A stretch of 64,000 nucleotides of DNA from Sphingorhabdus rigui (GCF_014196595.1 NZ_JACIEA010000001.1:278085-342084), one strand, 5' to 3'. Shown: positions 54,719 to 63,617, counted from the stretch's first letter. A program made the numbers and translations. The notes: generated from the letters alone by a model not told the origin.

Positions 54719-55732
54719 TTATTGGGGTTTGGCTGCGGGCGGCTGTTTGGCGGGCGCTGGTAGCGAATCCAGAAACTCCAGTTCGTTGAGGTCTATATTG
54801 GCATCGGATCTTTTGCCTTTAAGAACATCAATCTCTGCCTGGCGCTGCTTCAGATAATATTCGCGCATTGCCGCGTAGGGGTTCCCGCTTTCCTGCACCC
54901 GGGTCAGAATCACATCATTTTCGACACGGTCGTCAATCGAGGAAAGCGTGCCTTTGGCTGCCGAGACAATGGGATTGGTAAACGGCTTGCCAACTGCTGC
55001 TGGTAAAAGCGAAAGATCAACGAGCCGCCCAAGAAGATCGCGAACGGTGGTGGATCCGAATACAGGCAGAAATAAATAGGGGCCAGGACCGACGCCATAA
55101 TATCCCAATGTGTCTGCGAGGCCATTTGGACGGCGTGGTAGGTTGATTGGAGACTTTTTAGCGACATCAAAAAGTCCGGCAACGCCAATGGTTGAGTTGA
55201 TGGCAAATCGACCAACGGTTTCAGCCGCTTTGCCGATCTTGAGCTGCAGCAGAAAATTCAGAAAAACGACGGGTTCATCCAAGTTATTCAGAACATTATG
55301 CATGCCGTCGCGGATCGGGGCGGGTAATCCATCTCGATATCCGTACGCGACCGGTGCTATAATGGCTTTATCGACCGACTGTACCGCGCCGAACGACACT
55401 TCGTTCACGACCGCAATCGGGTCGCCTTTCGGGGGTCCCTGATTTGCGGTAACAACGATTATGTCCTTTTCGGCAGCAACCGGTGTAACGGGTCCGACGG
55501 GCGTTTGTGTGTCCAGAGATTGCGGCTGAACCTCTGCTCCATCTGTAGATGGTTGCACAGTAGCTTGGGTAGCCTGCTCAGGCGCTGGTGTGGGTGCGCC
55601 AGCAGTTTCCATCGCAACAACTGGTTCTACCACAGGCGGAAGCTGCGAGGGCCCCGATAACAGGGCGATTGCGATAATACTGGTGATGCTCAACGTTGGA
55701 ACTTTCCGGTCATAACCGCTTGCAAGCGACAT
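54719..55732 (-). CDS. MlaA/VacJ family protein without an obvious lipobox
   Basis: MlaA removes misplaced phospholipids from the outer leaflet of the outer membrane. The family core is clear: NEVSFGAVQSVDKAIIAPVAYGY, FAINSTIGVAGLFDVAKK, and DTLGYYGVGPGPYLFLPVFGSTTVRD, then SSIDDRVENDVIL. Ahead of it is a Pro/Thr/Val-rich linker of about 90 residues. The N-terminal hydrophobic segment TSIIAIALLSGPSQLPP contains no Cys, so the usual lipid anchor is missing unless the start is wrong. I took the ATG at 55732; a TTG at 55759 is possible and also gives no Cys. Confidence 0.85.
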   Translation of the reverse strand: MSLASGYDRKVPTLSITSIIAIALLSGPSQLPPVVEPVVAMETAGAPTPAPEQATQATVQPSTDGAEVQPQSLDTQTPVGPVTPVAAEKDIIVVTANQGPPKGDPIAVVNEVSFGAVQSVDKAIIAPVAYGYRDGLPAPIRDGMHNVLNNLDEPVVFLNFLLQLKIGKAAETVGRFAINSTIGVAGLFDVAKKSPINLPRRPNGLADTLGYYGVGPGPYLFLPVFGSTTVRDLLGRLVDLSLLPAAVGKPFTNPIVSAAKGTLSSIDDRVENDVILTRVQESGNPYAAMREYYLKQRQAEIDVLKGKRSDANIDLNELEFLDSLPAPAKQPPAAKPQ

Positions 55733-55853
55733 CCTAAGGGCTGGCTGCCACGCTGACAACTGCCTTTCAAGGAACTCAACTCACGCTTAATCGCGGGCTA
55801 CATGAGACAATTTCCGATCGCATCCACAGCTATTGGATGCGTTCGGGGCGGCA

Positions 55854-56477
55854 TTATTGCCCCTGTTGGGCCTGCATCTGTGCATCAATTTGTGCCTGGA
55901 TTTCGGGAGGTAGGCCCTGCGGTGCGCCGCTGGCCTGTCCACCTTGCTGCTTCTGCATTTCCTGCATTTGCTTTTGCATGGCTTCGATTTCTGCGCGTGA
56001 TTTGAACTCTAACAGTTCGACATCAAAGGTCAGCTCGCTACCGCCGGGGATGGCGACTTGGCCAGTTTGCGGATTACGCTGATCTTCGGGGCCATAGCCA
56101 AGCTCGGCCGGGATCCACAGGCGATATTTGCCGCCGCGCTGCATGATTTTAAGGCCTTCTGAAAAGCCGGGAACAACGCCAGTGACTGGGAAGCCGGCCT
56201 GAGGATTTTGGTCGAAAACCGTGCCGTCTTTCAACATGCCTGTGTAGCTGACGAGCACAACATCATTATCCGTCGGCGATTTGCCTTCGCCGGTTTGGAT
56301 AATCTTGTAACGCAATCCTGACGGCGTGGTGACGATATCGCCATATTCCTGCCGCACGTCGCTTGTGCCCCAATATGCCAAGCCGCCACCGGCAGCGAGC
56401 ACGAGCGCAATCGCGGCCCAATATTTGGTCATCGTGCCTTTTTTGAGCGGAAGAATCGGGACGGCAGTTACGGACAT
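55854..56477 (-). CDS. FKBP-type peptidyl-prolyl cis-trans isomerase
   Basis: 207 residues with one N-terminal membrane anchor (YWAAIALVLAAGGGLAYW), so probably periplasmic. The FKBP domain has TPSGLRYKIIQTGEGKSPTDNDVV, GTVFDQNPQAGFPV, and IPAELGYG, with an insert EDQRNPQTGQ before the last strand. A Gln/Met-rich tail (MQKQMQEMQKQQ; QAQIDAQMQAQQGQ) follows. The start at 56477 has an AGGAAA site. Folding helper for secreted proteins; specific clients unknown. Confidence 0.92.
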   Translation of the reverse strand: MSVTAVPILPLKKGTMTKYWAAIALVLAAGGGLAYWGTSDVRQEYGDIVTTPSGLRYKIIQTGEGKSPTDNDVVLVSYTGMLKDGTVFDQNPQAGFPVTGVVPGFSEGLKIMQRGGKYRLWIPAELGYGPEDQRNPQTGQVAIPGGSELTFDVELLEFKSRAEIEAMQKQMQEMQKQQGGQASGAPQGLPPEIQAQIDAQMQAQQGQ

Positions 56478-56539
56478 ACACATTTCCTGTTGGCTAAGTT
56501 GCGCGGTGACTAGCAGAAACTAGCGGGGATTCCAGACAC

Positions 56540-56565
56540 AAAAAAAGCGCCGTAAAAGGCGCCTT
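56540..56565 (-). terminator. Rho-independent terminator of rpsU
   Basis: On the minus strand AAGGCGCC pairs with GGCGCTTT around the loop TTTTAC, and seven T residues follow. It lies about 20 bases past the rpsU stop. Confidence 0.85.
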
Positions 56566-56587
56566 CCTTGTTGCGGGTCGCAGACGC

Positions 56588-56794
56588 CTATTTCGCGCCG
56601 TCACGTTCCTGCTGTTTACGCTCCATCTTGCGGGCACGGCGAACAGCAGCGGCCTTTTCACGCGCGCGCTTTTCAGACGGCTTTTCGAAGTGACGACGCA
56701 GCTTCATTTCGCGATACACGCCTTCACGCTGCAGCTTTTTCTTAAGCGCGCGTAGGGCTTGATCAACATTATTGTCGCGAACCATGATCTGCAT
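56588..56794 (-). CDS. rpsU: 30S ribosomal protein S21
   Basis: 68 residues, the small basic S21 protein that sits near the anti-Shine-Dalgarno site: [20 protein letters not shown], then a basic helix ending [14 protein letters not shown]. The usual S21 start is this MQI(M/V)[11 protein letters not shown] terminator follows the stop. Monocistronic. Confidence 0.96.
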   Translation of the reverse strand: MQIMVRDNNVDQALRALKKKLQREGVYREMKLRRHFEKPSEKRAREKAAAVRRARKMERKQQERDGAK

Positions 56795-57051
56795 AAAAAA
56801 CTCAACTCCGCATCGAATCGGCAAAATGGCTTAAAACGGCCACTTTGAAAGGCTAAAAACGAAAATCGCCGCGTTCACAGGCGGCGTGTTGAGGTGGCCC
56901 CTAACTAGGTCGCCCTTAAATATCAAGCGAAAATGGCGCTTTTAAGCACGAAGATGGAGAAATCCGTCGGCCTTTTTGCTGCGCCCAACCCCTTGCCCTC
57001 GTGCAATGTTCGTTTCATAATGCAACGCAACGAATGAGCAGGAGAGCGCGC

Positions 57052-57816
57052 ATGGCAACCCAATTGAAGTCGAACAGCAAATATAGCGAAGCCGAATGGA
57101 CCGCGCGTCAGGAGCTTGCTGCCTGCTATCGGATTTTTTCAATGTTCGGCTGGGACGAGTTGATTTTCAACCACATCACCGTGAAAGTGCCGGACGAAGA
57201 AGGCGCGTTTCTGATCAATCCTTATGGCATGCACTTTGGTGAGATCACCGCGTCGAGCCTGATTAAGATCGACATTGATGGTAATAAGATCGATGCCGAT
57301 AACCCATGGCACGTCAATAAGGCGGGCTTTGTCCAGCATAGCCTGTTCCATCGCACTTTGCCCGATGCCCATGCCATCATCCATACCCACACAACTGCCA
57401 CGGTTGCCGTGTGCAGCCTTGAGGGCGGATTGCAGCCAGTCAATTTCTACGCCTGCAACTTCATGGGCCAGCTGGCTTACCATGATTTCGAAGGCGTGAC
57501 CGTGCGTGAGGAAGAAGGCACGCGATTGGTCCAAAATCTGGGCGACAAGCGGATATTGATGCTTAAAAATCACGGTCCTGTCGTGATGGGCAAGACATTG
57601 CCGGATGCATTTGTGCGATATTGGGCGTTGCAGCGTGCGTGCGAGCAACAAATTGCGACAATGCAAATGGGCAAACCAATCACGGTGCCGCCTGAAGTCA
57701 TCGCGGTGCACCAGCGCGACCTGTATATGGCATCGCCCCCCGGCGGTTCGGGCCGCGTTGAATTTGACGCAATGGTACGCAAGGTTGACCAGATCGATAA
57801 AAGCTGGCGGGATTAA
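57052..57816 (+). CDS. Class II aldolase/adducin family protein
   Basis: 254 residues. Zinc ligands expected for the family are seen in HTHTTATVAVCSLEGG (two His) and a later His in LKNHGPVVMG; the motif LINPYGMHFGEIT binds the substrate phosphate in true aldolases. Close relatives are often annotated only as class II aldolase/adducin. The ATG at 57052 has AGGAGAG upstream, which settles the start. Substrate unknown; the adjoining 2Fe-2S gene is not obviously related. Confidence 0.88.
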   Translation: MATQLKSNSKYSEAEWTARQELAACYRIFSMFGWDELIFNHITVKVPDEEGAFLINPYGMHFGEITASSLIKIDIDGNKIDADNPWHVNKAGFVQHSLFHRTLPDAHAIIHTHTTATVAVCSLEGGLQPVNFYACNFMGQLAYHDFEGVTVREEEGTRLVQNLGDKRILMLKNHGPVVMGKTLPDAFVRYWALQRACEQQIATMQMGKPITVPPEVIAVHQRDLYMASPPGGSGRVEFDAMVRKVDQIDKSWRD

Positions 57817-57849
57817 TCACTCCGTCCTCCCGAATGCGGTTATCCGTCG

Positions 57850-57898
57850 GTGACTGTGTTTCAGGGTCGCAAATAAGATGCTGAAACAGGTTCAGCTT
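57850..57898. repeat. Dispersed palindromic repeat, copy D
   Basis: Left part GTGACTGTGTTTCAGGGTCG at 57850; right part GATGCTGAAACAGGTTCAGC at 57877. The two parts are closer together than in the other copies and the left part is degenerate. Between the class II aldolase and the 2Fe-2S gene. Confidence 0.6.
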
Positions 57899-57915
57899 GG
57901 CTATAATGGGGCTGC

Positions 57916-58455
57916 ATGACCAAATTCACCGTCAATGATCGCCCGGTCCAGTATAAAATGGATCCGCAAACCCCGCTTTTGTGGGCTTTGCGTGATGCGT
58001 CGAACTTGACCGGAACCAAATATGGTTGCGGCAATGGCGATTGCGGCGCGTGCATTGTGGAAGTCGACGGGGAAGCGATACGGTCTTGCCTGGTTACGAT
58101 TGCCGAAGCTGAAGGACGTTTCGTCACGACGATTGAGGGCCTCCGCCGTGATCGAAGCCATCCGCTGCAACAGGCGTTTGTCGCCAGCAATGTGCCGCAA
58201 TGCGGCTTTTGCATTCCGGGTATCATTATGGCGGGCGCGGTGTTGCTGAAGAAAAGCAACAACCCAACCGATGAAGAAATCGACGCGGCCATCACGAATG
58301 TGTGCCGTTGCGGCGTATATCCACGGCTGCGCGACGCGATCAAACGGGCCGGACGCGTTATGCGCGGCGAAGAACGTATCGCTGCTGCACCACCGCCGGG
58401 CATTACACCTGAAGATGCAGCGCGGGCGGTGCCGGCGCTAACGGTTACCGACTAA
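57916..58455 (+). CDS. Orphan 2Fe-2S subunit of the xanthine dehydrogenase family
   Basis: 179 residues with two iron-sulfur domains. The first, ferredoxin-like, has KYGCGNGDCGACIVEVDG; the second, helical, has QCGFCIPGI and NVCRCGVYPRL. This is the small subunit of molybdenum hydroxylases (isoquinoline oxidoreductase alpha / CoxS type). Normally a molybdopterin large subunit lies beside it; here the downstream neighbour is a convergent HNH gene and no large subunit is in the window. The partner may be encoded elsewhere. Confidence 0.9.
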   Translation: MTKFTVNDRPVQYKMDPQTPLLWALRDASNLTGTKYGCGNGDCGACIVEVDGEAIRSCLVTIAEAEGRFVTTIEGLRRDRSHPLQQAFVASNVPQCGFCIPGIIMAGAVLLKKSNNPTDEEIDAAITNVCRCGVYPRLRDAIKRAGRVMRGEERIAAAPPPGITPEDAARAVPALTVTD

Positions 58456-58457
58456 GC

Positions 58458-59042
58458 TTAACTCTGCAGCTCAATATCCCAATACAACCAGTCGTGCCAT
58501 GTTTCGTGCAGATGGTTTGGCGGGAAAGCACGGCCCCTGTCTTGCAATTGCCAGCTGGTGGGGCGGATCGCGGCCATGTTCAGCTGCATATGCGCTTGCT
58601 GTGGTGTGCGGCCACCTTTTTTCAGATTGCAGTGTAGGCACGCCGTTGTGACATTTTCCCAGCTGGTGATGCCGCCCAAACGGCGCGGAACGATATGGTC
58701 AAAAGTAAGATTGTCGCCCGATCCGCAATATTGGCATTCAAACTTGTCACGCAGGAATAGGTTGAAGCGGGTGAATGCAGGATATTCCGATGGCTTCACA
58801 TATTGGCGCAGCGCAATGACCGACGGGATTTTCATGTCCAGCCTTGGGCTATGGACATGCCGGTCATAGTTGGAAACGATGTCGACCTTGTCGAGGAACA
58901 CCGCCTTAATGGCGGTTTGCCACGGCCATAAGCTTAATGGATAATAGCTCAACGGCGTGTAATCGGCGTTGAGTACCAATGCCGGGCAGTTTTCCGGGTG
59001 CCTTGCGCGGCCCGCTGCTTCGAAAGTTCCGGTATGCAACAT
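58458..59042 (-). CDS. HNH endonuclease family protein
   Basis: 194 residues. The HNH motif is in FECQYCGSGDNLTFDHIVPR with RLGGITSWENVTTACLHCN following; paired CxxC motifs bind a structural zinc. The N-terminal ALVLNADYTPLSYYPLSLW is typical of a widely conserved chromosomal HNH group in alphaproteobacteria, not linked to phages or restriction systems. The biological role is unknown. It ends 3 bases from the convergent 2Fe-2S gene. Confidence 0.9.
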   Translation of the reverse strand: MLHTGTFEAAGRARHPENCPALVLNADYTPLSYYPLSLWPWQTAIKAVFLDKVDIVSNYDRHVHSPRLDMKIPSVIALRQYVKPSEYPAFTRFNLFLRDKFECQYCGSGDNLTFDHIVPRRLGGITSWENVTTACLHCNLKKGGRTPQQAHMQLNMAAIRPTSWQLQDRGRAFPPNHLHETWHDWLYWDIELQS

Positions 59043-59172
59043 AAGTCGAACCCTACTCCCTTTATGTCATACATGCTTTAAGCGTATCAACGTTACAGCA
59101 ATCTGACAGTCATCAACCTATTTGCACATATGGTGACGTCAAGAGGGCAAACACACCGGATATGGTATTTTA

Positions 59173-60090
59173 TTGGGGATATGTTTTTTGCGTGCGGATG
59201 ACTTTTTGAAGCAATATCTGCCTGCGCTGCCGCAATGTGATGGCGCAGTGGTGACGCGATTCGCGCCGAGCCCCAATGGACGATTGCACCTAGGGCATGC
59301 CTTTTCGGCATTATGCGCACATGATTTTGCGCGTTCTTTCGATGGTCAGTTCCACCTGCGGATTGAAGATATTGACGGAACACGTAGCCGTGCCGAGCAT
59401 GTCGCGGCGATCATGTCGGATATGGACTGGCTTGGGCTTCATCATGACGGCCCTGTGCAATTTCAATCGCAAAACATTGCCAGATATGAAGCGGTGCGGG
59501 ACCGGTTGATCGCGGACGGGCTGCTATACCGTTGCGTCTGCTCGCGAAGCGATATTGCCCATGCGCTGAAACATAAGCCGGTGCCGCATGGTCCGGATGG
59601 CCCGCATTATCCCGGAACGTGCCGGGACAGCCACATTGACCCTTCCGTGCCGCACAGCTGGCGGATTGATATGGCCAAAGCGGTGGCGCGGTCGCGGCTG
59701 TTGGGGTGGTTCGATTTGACGGCTGGACCGCAATTTGCGGACCCAATGGCATTTGGCGATGTTGTTCTATGGCGCAAAGACGCGCCGGCATCATACCATC
59801 TGGCCGCAACCATCGACGATGCCGCCGATGGCGTGTCGCATGTCGTGCGCGGCCAAGACCTTTTTGGATATACCGCCATTCACAGGCTACTGCAGAAACT
59901 GTTGGATTTGCCCGAACCCACATATTGGCACCATCCGCTGTTGGTGGACGTGAGCGGCGAAAAGCTGGCGAAGAGCAAATCGTCACCTGCGCTGTCGGAC
60001 CGGCGGTTGGCGGGGGAATCCGGCGATGGACTTATTAATAATTTGCGTCACGGAACGCTACCGCTTGGAATCTCCTTATCCCACGCCTAA
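59173..60090 (+). CDS. gluQRS: Glutamyl-Q tRNA(Asp) synthetase
   Basis: GluQRS attaches glutamate to queuosine at position 34 of tRNA(Asp). It is a shortened glutamyl-tRNA synthetase, lacking the anticodon-binding domain. The HIGH-type motif is FAPSPNGRLHLGHAFSAL, the KMSKS-type loop is KLAKSKSS, and CVCSRSD with a later YPGTC form the zinc site. The start is unclear: TTG 59173 is given here, but GTG at 59248 or 59251 would begin just before the conserved TRFAPSPNG. Confidence 0.92.
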   Translation: MGICFLRADDFLKQYLPALPQCDGAVVTRFAPSPNGRLHLGHAFSALCAHDFARSFDGQFHLRIEDIDGTRSRAEHVAAIMSDMDWLGLHHDGPVQFQSQNIARYEAVRDRLIADGLLYRCVCSRSDIAHALKHKPVPHGPDGPHYPGTCRDSHIDPSVPHSWRIDMAKAVARSRLLGWFDLTAGPQFADPMAFGDVVLWRKDAPASYHLAATIDDAADGVSHVVRGQDLFGYTAIHRLLQKLLDLPEPTYWHHPLLVDVSGEKLAKSKSSPALSDRRLAGESGDGLINNLRHGTLPLGISLSHA

Positions 60091-60133
60091 ATAGACGCAG
60101 CGGGGTATTGGCCCCGGACAAGGATTTCTCCCG

Positions 60134-60361
60134 ATGACTATTTTGTTGGTTCTCCTCACCATTGGCGCCGCTGGTGCCGTAGCATTTGCACTTATCCGTG
60201 GCCTTCATGCGTTCGCCAACTTGCGACCAGCAGATGTTGACGAAGCGGGCCTGCCGAAATCGCTCACCGTGCAGAATAAGATGATGTTCGCCCGCGTCAA
60301 ATGGCAGGCCATTACGATCGTGTTGCTTGCTGTGCTCGTCTTGGTCGCCGGCTCGCAATAA
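60134..60361 (+). CDS. HIG1 domain twin-transmembrane protein
   Basis: 75 residues with two membrane helices (TILLVLLTIGAAGAVAFALIR and WQAITIVLLAVLVLVAG) and the HIG1 link LTVQNKMMFARVKWQ between them. In alphaproteobacteria and mitochondria such proteins accompany cytochrome oxidase complexes. It is followed closely by the adenosyltransferase gene; any link to cobalamin is not evident. Confidence 0.85.
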   Translation: MTILLVLLTIGAAGAVAFALIRGLHAFANLRPADVDEAGLPKSLTVQNKMMFARVKWQAITIVLLAVLVLVAGSQ

Positions 60362-60377
60362 GCGGGCGGCGTCAGAT

Positions 60378-60959
60378 ATGGTAAAGCTCAACAAGATTTA
60401 CACACGCACCGGTGATGACGGGACCACTGGCCTCGTCGATGGCTCGCGCGTGTCCAAGACCAACGTGCGCTTACACGCCATTGGCGAAGTCGATGAAACC
60501 AACAGCGCGCTCGGCGTAGCGCTTCAGGCGCTGGCAGCGGATGAAGGTGAAACGCCTTTGGTCGTTGAATTGCGGCGTATCCAGAACGACCTGTTTGATC
60601 TGGGTGCCGATATCGCAACGCCCGGCGAAAGTTTTGAACCATCGCCGATGGAATTGCGGATTGTGGCATCTCAAGTCGAATGGCTTGAGGCAGCGATTGA
60701 TAAAGCCAACGAACAGCTTCCGCCGTTGACCAGTTTCATTTTGCCCGGCGGCAGCTTGGCAGCAGCGCACATGCATATGGCGCGCGCCATTTCACGCCGT
60801 GCCGAACGGGCGCTGGTTGCGGCATCGCTGGACGTTTCGATAAACCCACAAGCGCTGAACTACATCAACCGCCTGTCCGACTATCTGTTCGTGCTGTGCC
60901 GCCTGATCAATTCGACGCGCGGTGGTGATATTATGTGGGTACCCGGCGCATCGCGGTGA
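60378..60959 (+). CDS. PduO-type cob(I)alamin adenosyltransferase
   Basis: 193 residues. It transfers an adenosyl group from ATP to cob(I)alamin. The ATP-binding N-terminus KIYTRTGDDGTTGLVDGSRV and the central GEVDETNSALG, plus RAISRRAERALVA and NRLSDYLFVLCR, are the PduO/MMAB signatures. The ATG at 60378 begins MVKLNKIYTRTG, the family N-terminus; the longer frame overlaps the HIG1 gene. It implies use of a B12-dependent enzyme encoded elsewhere in the genome. Confidence 0.94.
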   Translation: MVKLNKIYTRTGDDGTTGLVDGSRVSKTNVRLHAIGEVDETNSALGVALQALAADEGETPLVVELRRIQNDLFDLGADIATPGESFEPSPMELRIVASQVEWLEAAIDKANEQLPPLTSFILPGGSLAAAHMHMARAISRRAERALVAASLDVSINPQALNYINRLSDYLFVLCRLINSTRGGDIMWVPGASR

Positions 60960-60990
60960 GCGCGGAGGCGTCCCCCTGATTTGCAGCCCC

Positions 60991-61845
60991 CTAACGCTTA
61001 CGGCCACATGGCCCAAGCGCATCGATGATAAATTTATAGTCAGCCTGCGCGCGCTCTGCGTCTTGATCGCGCGCTGCTTCAATTCGGTCGGTGGGAAGGC
61101 TGCGCGGTAGGCCACAGGCTAGGCGATACCATAGCAGCGTGAATCGTTCCGGCGCTGACGCAGATGAATCGATGACTTCAGCTGTGGATACCGCCCACTG
61201 CTTTTGCTCATTCGGCCGACTAAGAACCGTAAGGGACACTGGCTGGTCCCTCTCGGTCTTCAGGAAAATCTGTGTTTCCCCCTCACCGAGCACGGTTCCA
61301 GGGCTATGGAAAGCACTGGCGATACTTATAATGCGTTGCGGCGCATCAATTAGAACAGCCTCTTGGGTGATGCGGCGGACCAAAGCATCATTTGTCGGGC
61401 TGAAATTTGCGAGCGCGTTGGGTCGCGACAAACGGATATCGCCCGTTCGGCCCGCGACGGGGCTACCAAATAGGAACAACCGCTGTTTTTTCAATTTGGG
61501 CACTTTGCCCTTCGCATCCTTGGGCACATCCAGCACAAATCGGACGCGGTCGGTAATGCCACCTTCGCCGCGAATCAACGCCATGACATCCGCATCGATC
61601 AGCATACGCTGAAGGGAAATGGGTACGCCTATGGCTTGTTCAGGGGCAACTTTAGCAGCTTTTCGGACGGTGACATCGATGATCAGGGGCGATATGACGA
61701 CCAAATCGGCAACATCCGAATAACTCGCAGTTTCAGCTTCAATAGAAAATGTAGAGGGTAGGGTGGGCATGGGTTGGGCAGATGCGGCATTGCCCAAACC
61801 CATCAAAACCAAGCATAAAATCACTTTCGCTTGCGAAATTCGCAT
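60991..61845 (-). CDS. Conserved secreted protein of unknown function
   Basis: 284 residues with a signal peptide (MRISQAKVILCLVLMGLGNAASAQ). The rest is a soluble alpha/beta domain with DLVVISPLIIDVTVRKAAKV, VRFVLDVPKDAKGKVPKLKK and LTLLWYRLACGLPRSLPT-like segments. Sphingomonads commonly have one such protein. No catalytic motif is seen. The start at 61845 leads with the signal peptide; the open frame continues upstream without conservation. Confidence 0.75.
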   Translation of the reverse strand: MRISQAKVILCLVLMGLGNAASAQPMPTLPSTFSIEAETASYSDVADLVVISPLIIDVTVRKAAKVAPEQAIGVPISLQRMLIDADVMALIRGEGGITDRVRFVLDVPKDAKGKVPKLKKQRLFLFGSPVAGRTGDIRLSRPNALANFSPTNDALVRRITQEAVLIDAPQRIISIASAFHSPGTVLGEGETQIFLKTERDQPVSLTVLSRPNEQKQWAVSTAEVIDSSASAPERFTLLWYRLACGLPRSLPTDRIEAARDQDAERAQADYKFIIDALGPCGRKR

Positions 61846-62099
61846 TAAACAGCCCTTTCTGAAACCGACGTTCAACGCCGGTTTTGCGTATATCACAGTG
61901 TAGCATAATGTGAACCTGTCCATGAATTGCGTATGAATCGCAGAATCCGGATTGCTTGGCCTGTTAGGGTTGGCTAATGCGTCGATGAATCGAGCAAAAA
62001 AAAGATAGTTTTCGATATCGCGAGGGTACGTGGGAGGCATCGTAAAACGTGCGTCCGTAATGTATTATTTTGTTTTGAAGGTAGGAGAGTTGTTTCCGC

Positions 62100-62747
62100 A
62101 TGGCATATGCTGATCAAGATGGGATGAGCACAAACCGTTTGGTTTCTGTCGTCATTGTACTCCTTCTTCACGCTTTCCTCGGTTATGCCTTGGTGACTGG
62201 CCTCGCATATGATGCGGTCGTCGCGATCAAGGAAAAGATGACCGTGGTCGACGTGAAAGAAGAAGAACCACCCGAAGAAGAAGAACCACCACCAGAGCCA
62301 GAGAAGCAAATCGAACCTCCGGTCGTTTCGCCTCCACCAATGGTTGTTACGGTGACACCACCGCCAACGGTTCGTACAGTTGATACGCCGCCACCTGCGG
62401 CTCCAGTTGTACCGACAGCCGCGCCACCAGCGCCCCCTCCACCGCCAGCAGGTCCCACTGCTGAAGCGAAGCCACGGGGTAACCCAGGCAACTGGGCAAA
62501 CACGAATGACTATCCGTCGCGTGCTTTGCAGCAGGAACGTGAAGGTACGACTGGTTTCCGCGTGACGATCGGCGTTGATGGCCGCGTCGTTGATTGTCAG
62601 ATTACGCAGTCAAGCGGCCATGCGGATCTTGATGCGGCAACCTGCACCAACGTGAAGCGTCGTGCGCGCTTTGAACCCGCCGTTCGCAACGGCGAAAAGG
62701 TTCAAGGTTCGTATTCAAACCGCGTCCGGTGGCAGATACCGAAATAA
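62100..62747 (+). CDS. tonB: TonB-family energy transducer
   Basis: TonB links the ExbB-ExbD proton channel to outer-membrane receptors. 215 residues: N-terminal anchor (VSVVIVLLLHAFLGYALVTGL), a Glu/Pro then Pro/Ala/Thr-rich spacer, and the C-terminal TonB domain (NDYPSRALQQEREGTTGFRV; ITQSSGHADLDAATC; FEPAVRNGEKVQGSY). AGGAGAG is 10 bases upstream of the ATG. It leads tonB-exbB-exbD. Codon use resembles highly expressed genes. Iron regulation is likely but no clear Fur box is visible upstream. Confidence 0.93.
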   Translation: MAYADQDGMSTNRLVSVVIVLLLHAFLGYALVTGLAYDAVVAIKEKMTVVDVKEEEPPEEEEPPPEPEKQIEPPVVSPPPMVVTVTPPPTVRTVDTPPPAAPVVPTAAPPAPPPPPAGPTAEAKPRGNPGNWANTNDYPSRALQQEREGTTGFRVTIGVDGRVVDCQITQSSGHADLDAATCTNVKRRARFEPAVRNGEKVQGSYSNRVRWQIPK

Positions 62748-62753
62748 TTTTCT

Positions 62754-62792
62754 GGCCCGGTAAAGGGGGAACCTTGGTTCCGGGCCTTTTTT
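62754..62792 (+). terminator. Rho-independent terminator or attenuator between tonB and exbB
   Basis: GGCCCGG at 62754-62760 pairs with CCGGGCC at 62780-62786, with an inner GGAACC/GGTTCC stem, followed by six T residues. It starts 6 bases after the tonB stop, while exbB begins 40 bases later, so it either separates the messages or lets some read-through occur. Confidence 0.85.
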
Positions 62793-62826
62793 GCTAGCAA
62801 GTAGTATTTTTTGAGAGGTAGTTAAA

Positions 62827-63585
62827 ATGTCGATTTTGTTTCTGACTGCGGCCGGTGCCGCACCTGAGGCCGCCGCACAATTCGGTCTTATCCCCGCGCT
62901 TAAAGAAGGCGGACCAATCTCCATCGCGATTTTCTCGGTGATGGTTATCATGTCGGTTTTCTCATTCTACATCATGTTCACGAAGCTTTTTGAACAGCAG
63001 AAGGTTCTGAACCAGTACAAGGACGTTCGTGCGCAATTCTGGCGTGCAGCTACGCTTGAAGAAGGTGCAGCAAAGCTCGAAAAGAACAGCGCTTATCGTC
63101 AAGTCGTTGACGATGGCATCGAAGCAACAAAGCAGCATAGCCTTTTGACTGACCCAGTCGAAGCGCATGACTGGTTGCACGGTGCGATGGCCCGTTCGGA
63201 AGATTCCATCAACAACAAGCTTGCAAGCGGCCTTCCGTTCCTCGCAACGGTTGGTGCAACAGCTCCTTTCGTTGGTCTGCTCGGTACGGTTATCGGCATC
63301 TACTCGGCGCTGATCAAAATCGGTATCGCTGGCCAGGCTGACATCGGCAAGATCGCTGGTCCAGTTGGTGAAGCACTGATCATGACCGCAATTGGTCTGT
63401 TCGTTGCTGTTCCTGCTGTTCTTGCGTACAACTGGCTTCAGGCACGTAACAAGACAATCGCACGTAGCCTTTCGACCTTCTCGAACGATGTGCTTGGTTA
63501 CATCTCTTCGGGTGGCCGCGTTAAGCCAGCCGTCACTGCCGCTGCACCAGCTGGTAAGCCAGCACCTGCTGCAGCTAAGAAGTAA
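62827..63585 (+). CDS. exbB: MotA/TolQ/ExbB proton channel protein
   Basis: The pentameric channel subunit of the Ton motor. 252 residues with three membrane helices (IAIFSVMVIMSVFSFYIMF; LPFLATVGATAPFVGLLGTVIGIYSAL at about 139-165; ALIMTAIGLFVAVPAVLAYNW) and the cytoplasmic loop between the first two. The C-terminus is Ala/Pro/Lys-rich (PAGKPAPAAAKK). GAGAGG precedes the ATG. Confidence 0.94.
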   Translation: MSILFLTAAGAAPEAAAQFGLIPALKEGGPISIAIFSVMVIMSVFSFYIMFTKLFEQQKVLNQYKDVRAQFWRAATLEEGAAKLEKNSAYRQVVDDGIEATKQHSLLTDPVEAHDWLHGAMARSEDSINNKLASGLPFLATVGATAPFVGLLGTVIGIYSALIKIGIAGQADIGKIAGPVGEALIMTAIGLFVAVPAVLAYNWLQARNKTIARSLSTFSNDVLGYISSGGRVKPAVTAAAPAGKPAPAAAKK

Positions 63586-63595
63586 TATTGGGTTA

Positions 63596-63617
63596 GGGCC
63601 GCGTTTCGGCGCGGCCC
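63596..63617 (+). other. Strong hairpin between exbB and exbD
   Basis: GGGCCGCG pairs with CGCGGCCC around loop TTTCGG, 10 bases after the exbB stop. No T-run follows. It may protect the exbB message from 3' decay and set the exbB:exbD ratio. Confidence 0.55.
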
